Shown here: piece by piece, positions 33,276-41,029 of the stretch
Numbering within the stretch: the first letter of the stretch is position 1
Layout of the letters: each line of letters begins with the position of its first letter
Source of the DNA: Lachnospiraceae bacterium
GTDB lineage: Bacteria > Bacillota > Clostridia > Lachnospirales > Lachnospiraceae
Direction of reading: 5' to 3'
Assembly (NCBI GenBank): GCA_017634355.1
Contig: JAGBNO010000132.1
Span: forward strand, 1 to 41,268
Length of the DNA: 41,268 nt
Translations under genes and position numbers: made by a program
The notes under the pieces: model-generated
Told to the model about the DNA's origin: nothing
Database searches by the model: none
Seen by the model: the letters and a program-made list of their open reading frames with translations, nothing else

Positions 33276-34007
33276 TTAGTGACCTACGATTACAGTAAGA
33301 ATTGAAAAGTTGTCATTTCCCCCAGATACTCTGGATAGGACCCTGCGCAGCAAAAGCTCGCCCCATTCCCTCGCATTCCCAGCCTTGAGGAAATCTATCA
33401 GGATCTCCTCGTCATAGCAGTACTCCCAGACCCCATCGGAGCATAGGCAGAAGCCATCAGCGTCCGACAGGCTGCCGGGCACGGAATTTAAGTCAGGTTC
33501 ATGCTTTTCATTATTTCCAAGCGCCCTAAGGAGGGATGACTGATCCGGATCCCTATTTATCTGTGCCCTGCTGATCTCACCCGCCCTGTACTTCATATAG
33601 GACACGGAGTGGTCGGCCGTCACATGGGCTATCTCGTCCTCATGCAGGTAATAGAGCCTGGAGTCCCCAACATTTGCCCAGAATGCCTCGCCGTCTTCTA
33701 TATATAAGGCAACCACAGTGGTCTTCATCTGGCCTGCGCTTTTCTCCTGCAGCTTCATTACACCCTCATTTGCAAGGCCGCAGATGTCCCTTAGCCAGGC
33801 CGCAGGATCCACATCCCCCCTGCCGTGGCGGAAAGCTTCCATGAAACAGTCTGCGGCCTCCTTTGATGCGGCCTCCCCATGGGCATGGCCTCCGAGGCCG
33901 TCAGCCACCACAAACAGCCCCCTGCCGCCCTCTATTTCATAAGCTATGCTATCCTCGTTGTGATCCCTGCCGCCGGGATCCGTAAGCGCATATACGTCCA
34001 GTACCAT
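33276..34007 (-). CDS. PP2C-family Ser/Thr phosphatase, first
   Basis: A 243-residue protein phosphatase. The start is the ATG at 34007, one base after the protease stop (TGA-T-ATG). Metal-binding and family motifs are present: DPGGRDHNEDSIAY, VVADGLGGHAHGEAAS, ANVGDSRLYYL, LCSDGVWEY and GGNDNFSILTVI. No membrane segment is visible. It presumably reverses phosphorylation by the kinase encoded 27 bases downstream, as with PrpC and PrkC. TTATGTAAAC (33263-33272) lies in that short gap. Confidence 0.95.
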   Translation of the reverse strand: MVLDVYALTDPGGRDHNEDSIAYEIEGGRGLFVVADGLGGHAHGEAASKEAADCFMEAFRHGRGDVDPAAWLRDICGLANEGVMKLQEKSAGQMKTTVVALYIEDGEAFWANVGDSRLYYLHEDEIAHVTADHSVSYMKYRAGEISRAQINRDPDQSSLLRALGNNEKHEPDLNSVPGSLSDADGFCLCSDGVWEYCYDEEILIDFLKAGNAREWGELLLRRVLSRVSGGNDNFSILTVIVGH

Positions 34008-34008
34008 A

Positions 34009-35340
34009 TCACGCAAGCTCCACCCTTAAGGCATTGTCCGCTTCCCCAAGGTAGAAAGAATCGCCGGGACGCAGGCGGTAGGCCTGCCCGGCCTCAAGCT
34101 TCTGGCCATTCGCAAGGAAAGTTCCATAAGTAGATTTAAGGTCGGTCACGAGGAAGTCGCCGCTCGCGCTGTCATAAGCGATGTTGCAGTGCCTCCCGCT
34201 GACCCCCGGAGTCCCCTCCTTAAAAACTATGGCACAGCTCTCCCTGTCACGCCCCACCATGATCTGCCTGTCCTTCAAAGATACCCTCTGGCCATTATGC
34301 TGCACCGAAAGGGAGCGCACGGCCGGAATTCCCTGGGCCGCATTGGCCGCATTTGCTGCGGCGGCATTTGCGCCGTTCGCTCCCCCCACAGCCCCCTGGC
34401 GCACCGGGCCTGCCGCAGGGGTCCTGGACTTTTTATTCTTACTGCTAACAAGGACCAGAACCAGCACTATAACTATAATAAATATTATCCCTGCGGCCGC
34501 TATTACGCCTATTATCGGGAAAGAGCCGCCCCCACTCGGATGAGGGACCCCGTTCCTGTCGAGGATGGGGATCAGCTCATTCACATCTATGGCATAGTTA
34601 ACATTCTCTATCTCTATGCCGTCAGCCTGTATGTAGGCCCCTGAATTCACTCCTATGACCTGCCCCTTTGTATTCACCATAGGGCCGCCGGAATTGCCAT
34701 GCTGTATCTGTACGTCCGTCTGTATGGCCTTGACTCCCGTGCCCTTGGTGGTGAGAAGCCTGCTCACCGCCCCCTGTGTGACAGTCATGTCTCCTATGCC
34801 CCAGGTAGAGACCGGCGCATAGTAAGGATTGTCTGCCGTTCCGGGATAGCCCACGGCGTACACGGTAGAGCCCACCATGTCCTCAGTGGGGGCAAGGATG
34901 GGCAGGGTGTGCCGCCTGTTAGTGGGGCTGTCCAGCCGCAGGAGCGCAAGGTCCTTCTTCGCATCGCACTCCACCACATAGGCCTCGTCATAGCTATCCT
35001 GGTCGTAATATACCCTCATGGAGAGCCTCAAGGGGTAGGTATAGCCGTCTCCCGGAGAGTAGTCTATAGTCCTGCCCTCCCCGTTCTCATAATAGTCGGC
35101 TATCACATGGTAATTAGTCACAAGGTACTCGGCGTTTTTATTCAGGTCCCCTACAAAGAAACAGGTGCCGGAACTGTATATGCCCTGCTCGTCGGCTATC
35201 TCTATGTAGGTAGCTATGGCAGCGACCCCCTCCTTCACAGAGCTGTCAAAGCCCGATGCCAGTACGGGCAGGGTATTCATAGCTATAAGCCCCAACGCCA
35301 GAAAAGCAGCACAAAATCTCTTAATCAGCTTCTTCATCAT
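34009..35340 (-). CDS. Trypsin-like serine protease with membrane helix and cytoplasmic FHA domain
   Basis: A 443-residue protein. A signal peptide is at residues 1-28. The outer trypsin-like domain has the triad H78 (TNYHVI), D130 (KKDLALL) and S217 (HGNSGGPM). One strongly hydrophobic helix follows (about 274-299), then an Ala/Asn-rich linker and a C-terminal FHA domain with all usual marks (MVGRDRE, VSGRHCN, LKSTYGTFLANG). FHA domains bind phosphothreonine peptides. The predicted layout is protease outside and phosphopeptide reader inside. GGAGG about nine bases before the ATG at 35340 is part of a short direct repeat (35353-35450). It is coupled to the downstream PP2C. Confidence 0.93.
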   Translation of the reverse strand: MMKKLIKRFCAAFLALGLIAMNTLPVLASGFDSSVKEGVAAIATYIEIADEQGIYSSGTCFFVGDLNKNAEYLVTNYHVIADYYENGEGRTIDYSPGDGYTYPLRLSMRVYYDQDSYDEAYVVECDAKKDLALLRLDSPTNRRHTLPILAPTEDMVGSTVYAVGYPGTADNPYYAPVSTWGIGDMTVTQGAVSRLLTTKGTGVKAIQTDVQIQHGNSGGPMVNTKGQVIGVNSGAYIQADGIEIENVNYAIDVNELIPILDRNGVPHPSGGGSFPIIGVIAAAGIIFIIVIVLVLVLVSSKNKKSRTPAAGPVRQGAVGGANGANAAAANAANAAQGIPAVRSLSVQHNGQRVSLKDRQIMVGRDRESCAIVFKEGTPGVSGRHCNIAYDSASGDFLVTDLKSTYGTFLANGQKLEAGQAYRLRPGDSFYLGEADNALRVELA

Positions 35341-35352
35341 GATTTAATACCT

Positions 35353-35450
35353 CCTCTATTGCGGTGGTTTTTTGCAATATCTGACTTGCCCTTCTACAGT
35401 ACTCGGATCCTCTATTGCGGTGACTTTTACAATATCCGACCAAGGAACTG
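35353..35450. repeat. Two direct copies of a CCTCTATTGCGGTG element before the protease gene
   Basis: CCTCTATTGCGGTG begins at 35353 and 35409; each is followed by a T-rich run and CAATATC(T/C)GAC. ATTG and CAAT within each can pair. On the minus strand the first copy supplies the Shine-Dalgarno of the protease gene. Confidence 0.8.
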
Positions 35451-35470
35451 TCCAGAAATAACTGGTGCAT
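35442..35470 (+). repeat. 29-bp repeat R4, copy 1
   Basis: Reads AAGGAACTGTCCAGAAATAA then CTGGTGCAT. It differs from 41132-41160 at three positions and, as reverse complement, from 36529-36557 at six. With the latter it flanks the second PP2C gene in inverted orientation. Confidence 0.78.
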
Positions 35471-35597
35471 ATTACGTATGACAAATATCCATTTCAAATA
35501 GGAAAACGCAGCCGTAGAGAGTATGGCAAAAACAACCCTGTAGACAGTTTTTTTAAGGGAGTTTTCATAAAATCTGTCTTAAGGAAACTACTTTCCT

Positions 35598-36503
35598 TTA
35601 AGATGTACAGCTGCACTGCACCACTAATGCCGTATAATTGTCCTGGCTCGGAAGCCTCTTCCCCTGGATCAAAAAATCCATTTCCATACATGCCGCGCTG
35701 GGGCTCAGCTCAGAAAGAACCCTGAAAAGCTCCTCCTCCGCTATGACTCCCCCCACGCCGTCAGAGCATAGTAGCAGCTTGTCCCCGTCCTTGAGCTTCA
35801 ATGGCCGCCGAAGTAGGTCCACATCATCAAGCACCGGCATTCCTATATAGTGCGTGAGGGCGGCCGCCTCAATGTCCTGCCTCGCCCTATAGGGATCCGG
35901 AAAGCCTTCCCTTATCGACTCCATGTATAGCTCGTTCATGCGGTTATGCTCCCTATTCACCTTACAGAGCTTGCCGTCACGCAGGAGGAAAATGAAACTG
36001 TCGCCCACACTCATTGCATACAGCTTTTCTTCGAAAAGAAGGCAAACTGCAGCTGTGCAGCCCCCCTTCCCCTTTAGCATAGAAAAGACCTCGTCATTGG
36101 CCCTCTGCATACTCTTGAGCATAGAGCCAGGCAAATCCCCCTTCCGGTCAAGTCCCTGGAAGTCCTCTGTGAGCACGGAAACCGCCCTTTCGCTTGCCGC
36201 CTTTCCGCCCTCCATGCCCCCCATGCCGTCAGAGACTATGCAGTAGAGCCCTTCCCTCTCCATGCGCCCTGTATCTATGGCATTTACAAATGCAAAGGAA
36301 TCCTCCTGCCTCTCCCTCCTGCCTACGCCCTGAAGATTGGCCACGCTGTATGAAAGCCGCTTTTTTCCCTTTTCTCCGCTTCCGGCGTCAGGTATTTCAG
36401 CTTCAGGAGCCTGTGTGTTGGAAATCGAGGATCTGTCATTGCTTTTCCCCTCTCCTTCCTGTGTTTGCTTTTCCTTTTTCCTAAGCCATCCAAAAAGACC
36501 CAT
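35598..36503 (-). CDS. PP2C-family Ser/Thr phosphatase, second
   Basis: A 301-residue protein with a basic N-terminus (MGLFGWLRKKEKQ), a 50-residue variable region and a PP2C domain: GVGRRERQEDSFAF, CIVSDGMGGMEGGKAASERA, MSVGDSFIFLLRDG, LLCSDGVGGVIAEEE and PSQDNYTALVV. The catalytic aspartates are present, so it is probably active. It lies 52 bases after the FHA gene and 257 bases before the protease gene, flanked by inverted copies of repeat R4. The stop codon is inside a small hairpin (AAGGAAA-CTAC-TTTCCTT at 35581-35598). Having two phosphatases in one module suggests distinct targets or places; the N-terminus may associate with the membrane surface. Confidence 0.93.
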   Translation of the reverse strand: MGLFGWLRKKEKQTQEGEGKSNDRSSISNTQAPEAEIPDAGSGEKGKKRLSYSVANLQGVGRRERQEDSFAFVNAIDTGRMEREGLYCIVSDGMGGMEGGKAASERAVSVLTEDFQGLDRKGDLPGSMLKSMQRANDEVFSMLKGKGGCTAAVCLLFEEKLYAMSVGDSFIFLLRDGKLCKVNREHNRMNELYMESIREGFPDPYRARQDIEAAALTHYIGMPVLDDVDLLRRPLKLKDGDKLLLCSDGVGGVIAEEELFRVLSELSPSAACMEMDFLIQGKRLPSQDNYTALVVQCSCTS

Positions 36504-36521
36504 CAGGCCACCACTTTCCTT

Positions 36522-36557
36522 AGGAGCTGTTCATAAGTTATTTGTGGACAGCTCCTT
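36522..36557. repeat. R4 copy 2 within a hairpin over the FHA-gene stop codon
   Basis: AGGAGCTGTTCA (36522-36533) pairs with TGGACAGCTCCT (36545-36556), with one G-T pair and an 11-base loop. The right arm reaches the stop codon of the FHA gene. Its reverse complement resembles R4 copies at 35442 and 41132. No T-run, so terminator function is uncertain. Confidence 0.72.
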
Positions 36558-37242
36558 AGCACTTCAGTCCTTTTTCCCAGTCAAATCTATTCCCGCAGAA
36601 GGGCACAAAGAGGAACTTGCTCTTGCCGAATTCCAGGCAGTCGTAAGGGTTCAGCTTAAGAGGCACATAGACAGGCTCGTCATTTAAATATATGTCATTG
36701 GTGCCCTCAGCCGGTATGAGCGTATATGCCAAATGCCTCTGGTCAAAAGCAAGCCTCGCCTGGGCCTCCCTGGACACGGCCTTGTCCTCCATTATCGCGA
36801 CATCCATCCCCTCGTCCCGCCCTATGGTATTCTGCCTCGGATAAAGCCTATAGTCCTTACCCTTTTCCGGCCCGTCTATACATATAAGCCAGCCTACCAC
36901 AGGCTCCCGCTTTGCATCCTTAAGCCTTCCCACTACCTCGGTCTTCCCTATTTCCTCCATCATGCCTACGGGGGCTGTCTTCCCCACCCCGCCACTGACA
37001 GGGGCGGTTTTCCCCACGGAAGTCTTTAAGCCGCTTTTGTCCGGCCCACCTTGGGAAAGGCCCATATCAGAGCCGCCGGACGGTCCGTATCCGCCTGCTA
37101 CGGGCGCAGTCCCCCCAACACCTGACCTGTCGGGCGGTCCTGCATTAAAATTAATGACATTCATGCCACCGTTACAATATGGGCATGACGAATAGACATC
37201 AGTATCATAAAGATGCCCATGCCCACATTCAGTAATAGCCAT
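36556..37242 (-). CDS. FHA-domain protein with N-terminal zinc-binding motif and repeated Thr motifs
   Basis: A 228-residue soluble protein. The N-terminus has a Cys/His cluster (CGHGHLYDTDVYSSCPYC), likely a zinc ribbon. A Gly/Pro-rich linker (about 34-110) contains repeated GKT or GGT motifs: GGTAPV (Thr45), GKTAPV (Thr79 and Thr89) and GKTEVV (Thr101). The C-terminal FHA domain begins near residue 115; TIGRDEG is conserved, while the usual S-R-x-H reads SREAQ and the NG reads ND, so phosphopeptide binding may be altered. The repeated Thr motifs could be kinase sites that the FHA domain then binds, as described for GarA/OdhI. GGAGGTGG precedes the ATG at 37242. It is the first gene of the module. 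Confidence 0.9.
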   Translation of the reverse strand: MAITECGHGHLYDTDVYSSCPYCNGGMNVINFNAGPPDRSGVGGTAPVAGGYGPSGGSDMGLSQGGPDKSGLKTSVGKTAPVSGGVGKTAPVGMMEEIGKTEVVGRLKDAKREPVVGWLICIDGPEKGKDYRLYPRQNTIGRDEGMDVAIMEDKAVSREAQARLAFDQRHLAYTLIPAEGTNDIYLNDEPVYVPLKLNPYDCLEFGKSKFLFVPFCGNRFDWEKGLKC

Positions 37243-37431
37243 ATTACCACCTCCGCCGCTTTAGCCGCTTAAAGGGACTGCCGGAAAAAGACCATTCTCC
37301 CTCAGTACCCAAAAGCTATCTTAAGATGCTATTTACTATAATAACATATTTAGAAAATATAATCACTACCTGCCGCTCTAATGCGGCGGCGCAGGTGTAC
37401 GCTCCCCCCTGCCCGCCCTGAAGGCGCACTG

Positions 37432-37470
37432 TAAAAATAGGCCGGCATAGCACCACGCCATGCCGGCCTA
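37432..37470 (-). terminator. Rho-independent terminator of pnp
   Basis: TAGGCCGGCAT (37438-37448) and ATGCCGGCCTA (37460-37470) form a perfect 11-bp stem with an 11-base loop. On the minus strand the stem is followed by TTTTTAC, 44 bases after the pnp stop. Confidence 0.88.
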
Positions 37471-37514
37471 CCTGCAACAGATAATAAGCTATCTGCCCAT
37501 GCTCCTAAAAGCTC

Positions 37515-39602
37515 CTACCTCGCATCCTTTAGAGAAAAGCTGATTCTGCCAAGCTTATCCTTGCCGAGGCACTTAACCTTTACATGGTCGCCCAGGGTCA
37601 GCACATCCTCCACATGGGCTATGCGCCTGTTGGCCATCTTGCTTATGTGCACCATGCCTTCCTTGCCTGGGGCAAACTCTATGAAGGCGCCGAATTCCTT
37701 AATGGAGACTACGTCGCCCTCGTACATCTTTCCTTCCTCAAACTCCGTGACTATGGTGCGTATGTAGTTCATGGCCTTGTCCATGTTGGCCTTGTCCTCG
37801 CCGCATATGGAGACAGAGCCATCGTCCTCTATATTGACAGTCACGCCACAGCGGGCCTGTATTTCATTGATGGTCTTGCCGCGCTGGCCCACAACATCGC
37901 CTATCTTTTCAGGGTCAATATGCGTAAGGATGATCTTTGGCGCATATTTGCCCACCTGAGGCCTGGGCTCTGCTATTGCAGGGGTCATGACCTCATTCAT
38001 TATATACTCCCTGGCCTCGTGGCACTGCCTAATGGCCTGCTCCACTATGGGACGGGTAAGCCCGTGTATCTTAATATCCATCTGTATGGCGGTAATGCCG
38101 TCATGGGTTCCCGCGACCTTGAAGTCCATGTCTCCGAAAAAGTCCTCCAGGCCCTGTATGTCCGTGAGCACTATATAATCGTCGTCCGTATCGCCCGTAA
38201 CGAGCCCGCAGGAAATTCCCGCCACCTGTTTCTTTAGGGGCACGCCGGCGGCCATTAAGGCCATGCATGACGCACAGATGGAGGCCTGGGATGTAGAGCC
38301 GTTACTCTCAAAGGTCTCGGATACTGCCCTTATTGCATAGGGGAATTCCTCAGGCGTCGGCAGCACAGGGAGCATAGCCCTCTCCGCCAGGGCTCCATGG
38401 CCTATCTCACGCCTTCCGGGGCCGCGGCTGGGCTTGGTCTCACCCACTGAATATGAGGGGAAGTTGTACTGATGTATATACCTCTTCTCAGTAATATTCA
38501 CGTCTAAGCCGTCCACCCTCTGCTTGTCAGTCAGGGGCGCCAAGGTCACGACATCGCAGATCTGAGTCTGTCCCCTCGTGAACATGGCAGAGCCGTGTAC
38601 CCTGGGAATCAAATCAACTTCCGCCGCCAGGGGACGTATCTCTTTTATCCCCCTGCCGTCAGGCCTCTTCTGATCCTTCAATATCATCTTGCGCACAGTC
38701 TTCTTCTGGTACTGGTAGACCGCCTCGCCTATGAGAGGGGTCCATTCCTCATTGTCAGCTAAAGCCTCCCTTATCTTATCCTCTACTTCTGAAACTGCGG
38801 CCTCCCTTGCCTGCTTATCGTCATTGAAAGTGGCCTTCTCCATCTCCTCAGGCGGCACTATTTCCTTAATCCTGTCAAACAGCTCCTCAGGTATGGCCTG
38901 GCTTACATAGCTACTCTTTTCCTTGCCGGCTTCCGCCTGTATGCTCTTGAAGAACTCAATAATTTCAAGATTTACGTCATGGCACTTGTATATGGCCTCC
39001 AGCATTTTCTCATCTGAGATCTCATTTGCGCCGGCCTCTATCATTATCACCTTCTGCCCTACAGACGCCACGGTGAGGCGGAGATCCCCCTCATCCCAGT
39101 CCTTCTGGCAGGGATTCACTATGAATTCCCCGTTTTTCAATCCCATCTGCGTCATAGCGCAGGGTCCGTCAAAAGGTATGTCCGAAATGGTCGTCGCCAG
39201 GGCGCAGCCCAGCATACCTACGAGCTCCGGCCTGCACTGCGGGTCCACGCTCATGACCAGGGCGCAGAGTGTCACATCATTCCTGTAGTCCTTAGGGAAA
39301 AGCGGGCGCATGGGCCTGTCTATCACCCTGCTTGTCAGCACTGCATTCTCAGACGCCTTGCCCTCCCTTTTATTGAAACCTCCGGGCATCTTGCCCACGG
39401 AGTAGAACTTTTCCTCATAGTCCACCGAAAGGGGGAAGAAGTCTATATCCTCCCGCGGGGCTTTTGATGCAGTTGCAGTGCACATGACCGTAGTTTCGCC
39501 GTAGTGCATGAATGCGCAGCCGTTGGCCTGGGCACCTACCCTGCCTATGTCCACGGACAGCGTCCTGCCGCCCAGTTCCATTGAATAAGTCTTATAAGCC
39601 AT
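37515..39602 (-). CDS. pnp: Polyribonucleotide nucleotidyltransferase (PNPase)
   Basis: A 695-residue phosphorolytic 3'-5' exoribonuclease. Two RNase PH-like domains are present: the first with RVIDRPMRPLFPKDYRNDV, the second with MFTRGQTQICDVVTLAPLTD and GRREIGHGALAERAMLPVLP. A KH domain (DVVGQRGKTINEIQARCGVT) and an S1 domain (MYEGDVVSIKEFGAFIEFAP) complete it. The start is the ATG at 39602 with AAGGAG five bases upstream; an in-frame GTG is directly before it. The 5' leader of about 200 bases has a hairpin and a short Cys/His-rich reading frame. rpsO lies upstream, as in many bacteria. Confidence 0.97.
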   Translation of the reverse strand: MAYKTYSMELGGRTLSVDIGRVGAQANGCAFMHYGETTVMCTATASKAPREDIDFFPLSVDYEEKFYSVGKMPGGFNKREGKASENAVLTSRVIDRPMRPLFPKDYRNDVTLCALVMSVDPQCRPELVGMLGCALATTISDIPFDGPCAMTQMGLKNGEFIVNPCQKDWDEGDLRLTVASVGQKVIMIEAGANEISDEKMLEAIYKCHDVNLEIIEFFKSIQAEAGKEKSSYVSQAIPEELFDRIKEIVPPEEMEKATFNDDKQAREAAVSEVEDKIREALADNEEWTPLIGEAVYQYQKKTVRKMILKDQKRPDGRGIKEIRPLAAEVDLIPRVHGSAMFTRGQTQICDVVTLAPLTDKQRVDGLDVNITEKRYIHQYNFPSYSVGETKPSRGPGRREIGHGALAERAMLPVLPTPEEFPYAIRAVSETFESNGSTSQASICASCMALMAAGVPLKKQVAGISCGLVTGDTDDDYIVLTDIQGLEDFFGDMDFKVAGTHDGITAIQMDIKIHGLTRPIVEQAIRQCHEAREYIMNEVMTPAIAEPRPQVGKYAPKIILTHIDPEKIGDVVGQRGKTINEIQARCGVTVNIEDDGSVSICGEDKANMDKAMNYIRTIVTEFEEGKMYEGDVVSIKEFGAFIEFAPGKEGMVHISKMANRRIAHVEDVLTLGDHVKVKCLGKDKLGRISFSLKDAR

Positions 39603-39659
39603 CACTTCTCCTTCTTGTTCTTCTTTTGTTTCTTTTTCTTCCTTCTTCAGCGCTTCTCT

Positions 39660-39779
39660 TCATCTTCTGCAATAGCGGTTTCCTATCATTACGCTATTGC
39701 AATTCCCATGACATGCAATGCCATGGACCATCTTCTCAAAGCCGCCCATATTCATCTCCTGCATCCTGAATAGCGGCAT
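39660..39779 (-). CDS. Possible 39-residue leader ORF upstream of pnp
   Basis: An open frame from ATG 39779 to TGA 39660 ends 58 bases before the pnp start. Inner ATG codons at 39764, 39755 and 39749 are alternatives; GGAG lies six bases before the one at 39749. The C-terminal half is Cys/His-rich (MVHGIACHGNCNSVMIGNRY), and the codons for its end lie in the leader hairpin. It may be a translated leader peptide or chance; size alone gives little confidence. Confidence 0.35.
   Translation of the reverse strand: MPLFRMQEMNMGGFEKMVHGIACHGNCNSVMIGNRYCRR
39668..39701 (-). promoter_or_regulatory. pnp: Hairpin in the pnp leader
   Basis: TGCAATAGCG (39668-39677) and CGCTATTGCA (39692-39701) form a perfect 10-bp stem with a 14-base loop, about 66 bases before the pnp start. 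PNPase genes in other bacteria are controlled through a leader hairpin; whether that holds here is unknown. Confidence 0.6.
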
Positions 39780-39802
39780 AAACCTAAGACTATAATAGGC
39801 AC

Positions 39803-39836
39803 ACTTAAAAGGCGGGAATAATCATCCCCGCCTTTC
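39803..39836 (-). terminator. Rho-independent terminator of rpsO
   Basis: AAAGGCGGG (39808-39816) pairs with CCCGCCTTT (39827-39835) around a 10-base loop. On the minus strand TTTTAA follows. It begins about 20 bases after the rpsO stop. A -10-like TATTAT (minus strand, about 39791-39796) soon after could start pnp transcription. Confidence 0.8.
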
Positions 39837-39856
39837 TCTTAAAGATAAAGCTTAAA

Positions 39857-40123
39857 TTATTTCCTAAGGCCAAGACGCTCAATAAGGGACCTGTAGCGCT
39901 CTATATCCTTTGCCTTCAGATATGCAAGGAGCCTTCTCCTCTTACCGACCATTTTAAGCAAACCCCTGCGGGAATGGTGGTCGTGTATATTTACCTTTAA
40001 GTGCTCCGTGAGCTCCCTTATCCTCTCTGTAAGTATGGCCACCTGGACTTCCGTGGAACCGGTGTCCCCCTCCTTCTTAGCATACGCCTTGATAAGCTCT
40101 TCCTTCTTTTCCTTTGTTATCAT
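39857..40123 (-). CDS. rpsO: 30S ribosomal protein S15
   Basis: An 88-residue primary-binding protein of the 30S subunit that binds helices 20-22 of 16S rRNA. The sequence is typical: [39 protein letters not shown] and [26 protein letters not shown] lies six bases before the ATG at 40123. A strong promoter and a leader of about 125 bases precede it; S15 in several bacteria represses its own translation through the leader. Confidence 0.98.
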   Translation of the reverse strand: MITKEKKEELIKAYAKKEGDTGSTEVQVAILTERIRELTEHLKVNIHDHHSRRGLLKMVGKRRRLLAYLKAKDIERYRSLIERLGLRK

Positions 40124-40224
40124 TGTCTTCTCCTTATGATTCCTTTTTCTTTTCGCTAAGCAGCCGGCGGAGATGATTTAGATACCGTGCAACTGAGCGA
40201 AAGACATTTACAGCGACCTTCTGC

Positions 40225-40283
40225 CCAGACAAAACGATCGGGCAGAGAGTTTGTATCTTAGCATAGATAATGGCATAGGTCAA
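40225..40283 (-). promoter_or_regulatory. rpsO: rpsO promoter and leader hairpin
   Basis: The minus strand reads TTGACC (40278-40283), a 17-base spacer, then TAAGAT (40255-40260), close to the sigma-A consensus. RNA would start near 40248, at a hairpin with TCTGCCC and GGGCAGA arms (about 40220-40247). This is the best promoter in the window. Confidence 0.75.
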
Positions 40284-40309
40284 CATCATCGCTTTTTATT
40301 ATGCGGATA

Positions 40310-40939
40310 CTACTTCCCATCTGAGAAATTTGTCCATACGCCGCTCTCCATCTCCGGATAATCCCCGTTCTTTTTTGCCTCAGCAAAGGCCTTAATCATA
40401 AAGGACATGTTCCTGGCGAGGTTTCTCATGGTCTGCAGCCCCTCCAGGTCCTTCTTCACATCCTCTGCCGTAAAGCCGTGCACTTGATTCCAGTAAGTGC
40501 TGGGTGCTACAGGCATGCCGCTTATTGTGAAATACTTATTCAAAACGTCAAAGCTCGCAGTATTTCCTCCCCTGCGGCAGCTGACCACGGCAGCCCCCAC
40601 CTTCATCTGCTTTGAAAACGAAGTGCTGTAGAAAAGCCTGTCCATGAATGAGATAATGGTGCCATTGGGAGATGCATAGTAAACAGGGCTACCTACCACG
40701 AGGCCATCTGCGGCCTCGAATTTCGGCGCTACCTCGTTCACCAGGTCGTCGTCAAAGACGCACTTCCCGTTCTTTGCGCAGTAGCCACAGGCGACACAGC
40801 CCCTTATGGCCTTGCTTCCAACCTGTATGAGTTCAGTCAGTATGCCCTCCTCATTAAAGACCTTGGTCATCTCATCCAGCGCAGTGGCCGTGCAGCCGTG
40901 CTGGTGCGCGCTGCCGTTTAATAGAATTACTTTCGACAT
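40310..40939 (-). CDS. Flavodoxin-fold NADPH-dependent FMN reductase-like protein
   Basis: A 209-residue flavodoxin-fold protein. The N-terminal FMN phosphate loop is in LLNGSAHQHGCTATALDEM. A cysteine group (GCVACGYCAKNGKCVFDDDL) resembles that of iron-sulfur flavoproteins. VVGSPVYYASPNGTIISFMD lines the flavin. It probably reduces small molecules using FMN, perhaps with an FeS cluster; the exact role is unknown. It starts at the ATG at 40939 with GGAGGAATCAC upstream. The gap to rpsO contains the rpsO promoter, so it is not part of that transcript's coding part. Confidence 0.9.
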   Translation of the reverse strand: MSKVILLNGSAHQHGCTATALDEMTKVFNEEGILTELIQVGSKAIRGCVACGYCAKNGKCVFDDDLVNEVAPKFEAADGLVVGSPVYYASPNGTIISFMDRLFYSTSFSKQMKVGAAVVSCRRGGNTASFDVLNKYFTISGMPVAPSTYWNQVHGFTAEDVKKDLEGLQTMRNLARNMSFMIKAFAEAKKNGDYPEMESGVWTNFSDGK

Positions 40940-41029
40940 GTGATTCCTCCTTTAATATATTTTATAATTGTAAATATGCAGAATTACCTCTCACCCTGCT
41001 TTCTATCATATCTGAAACTGTTATTCCTA

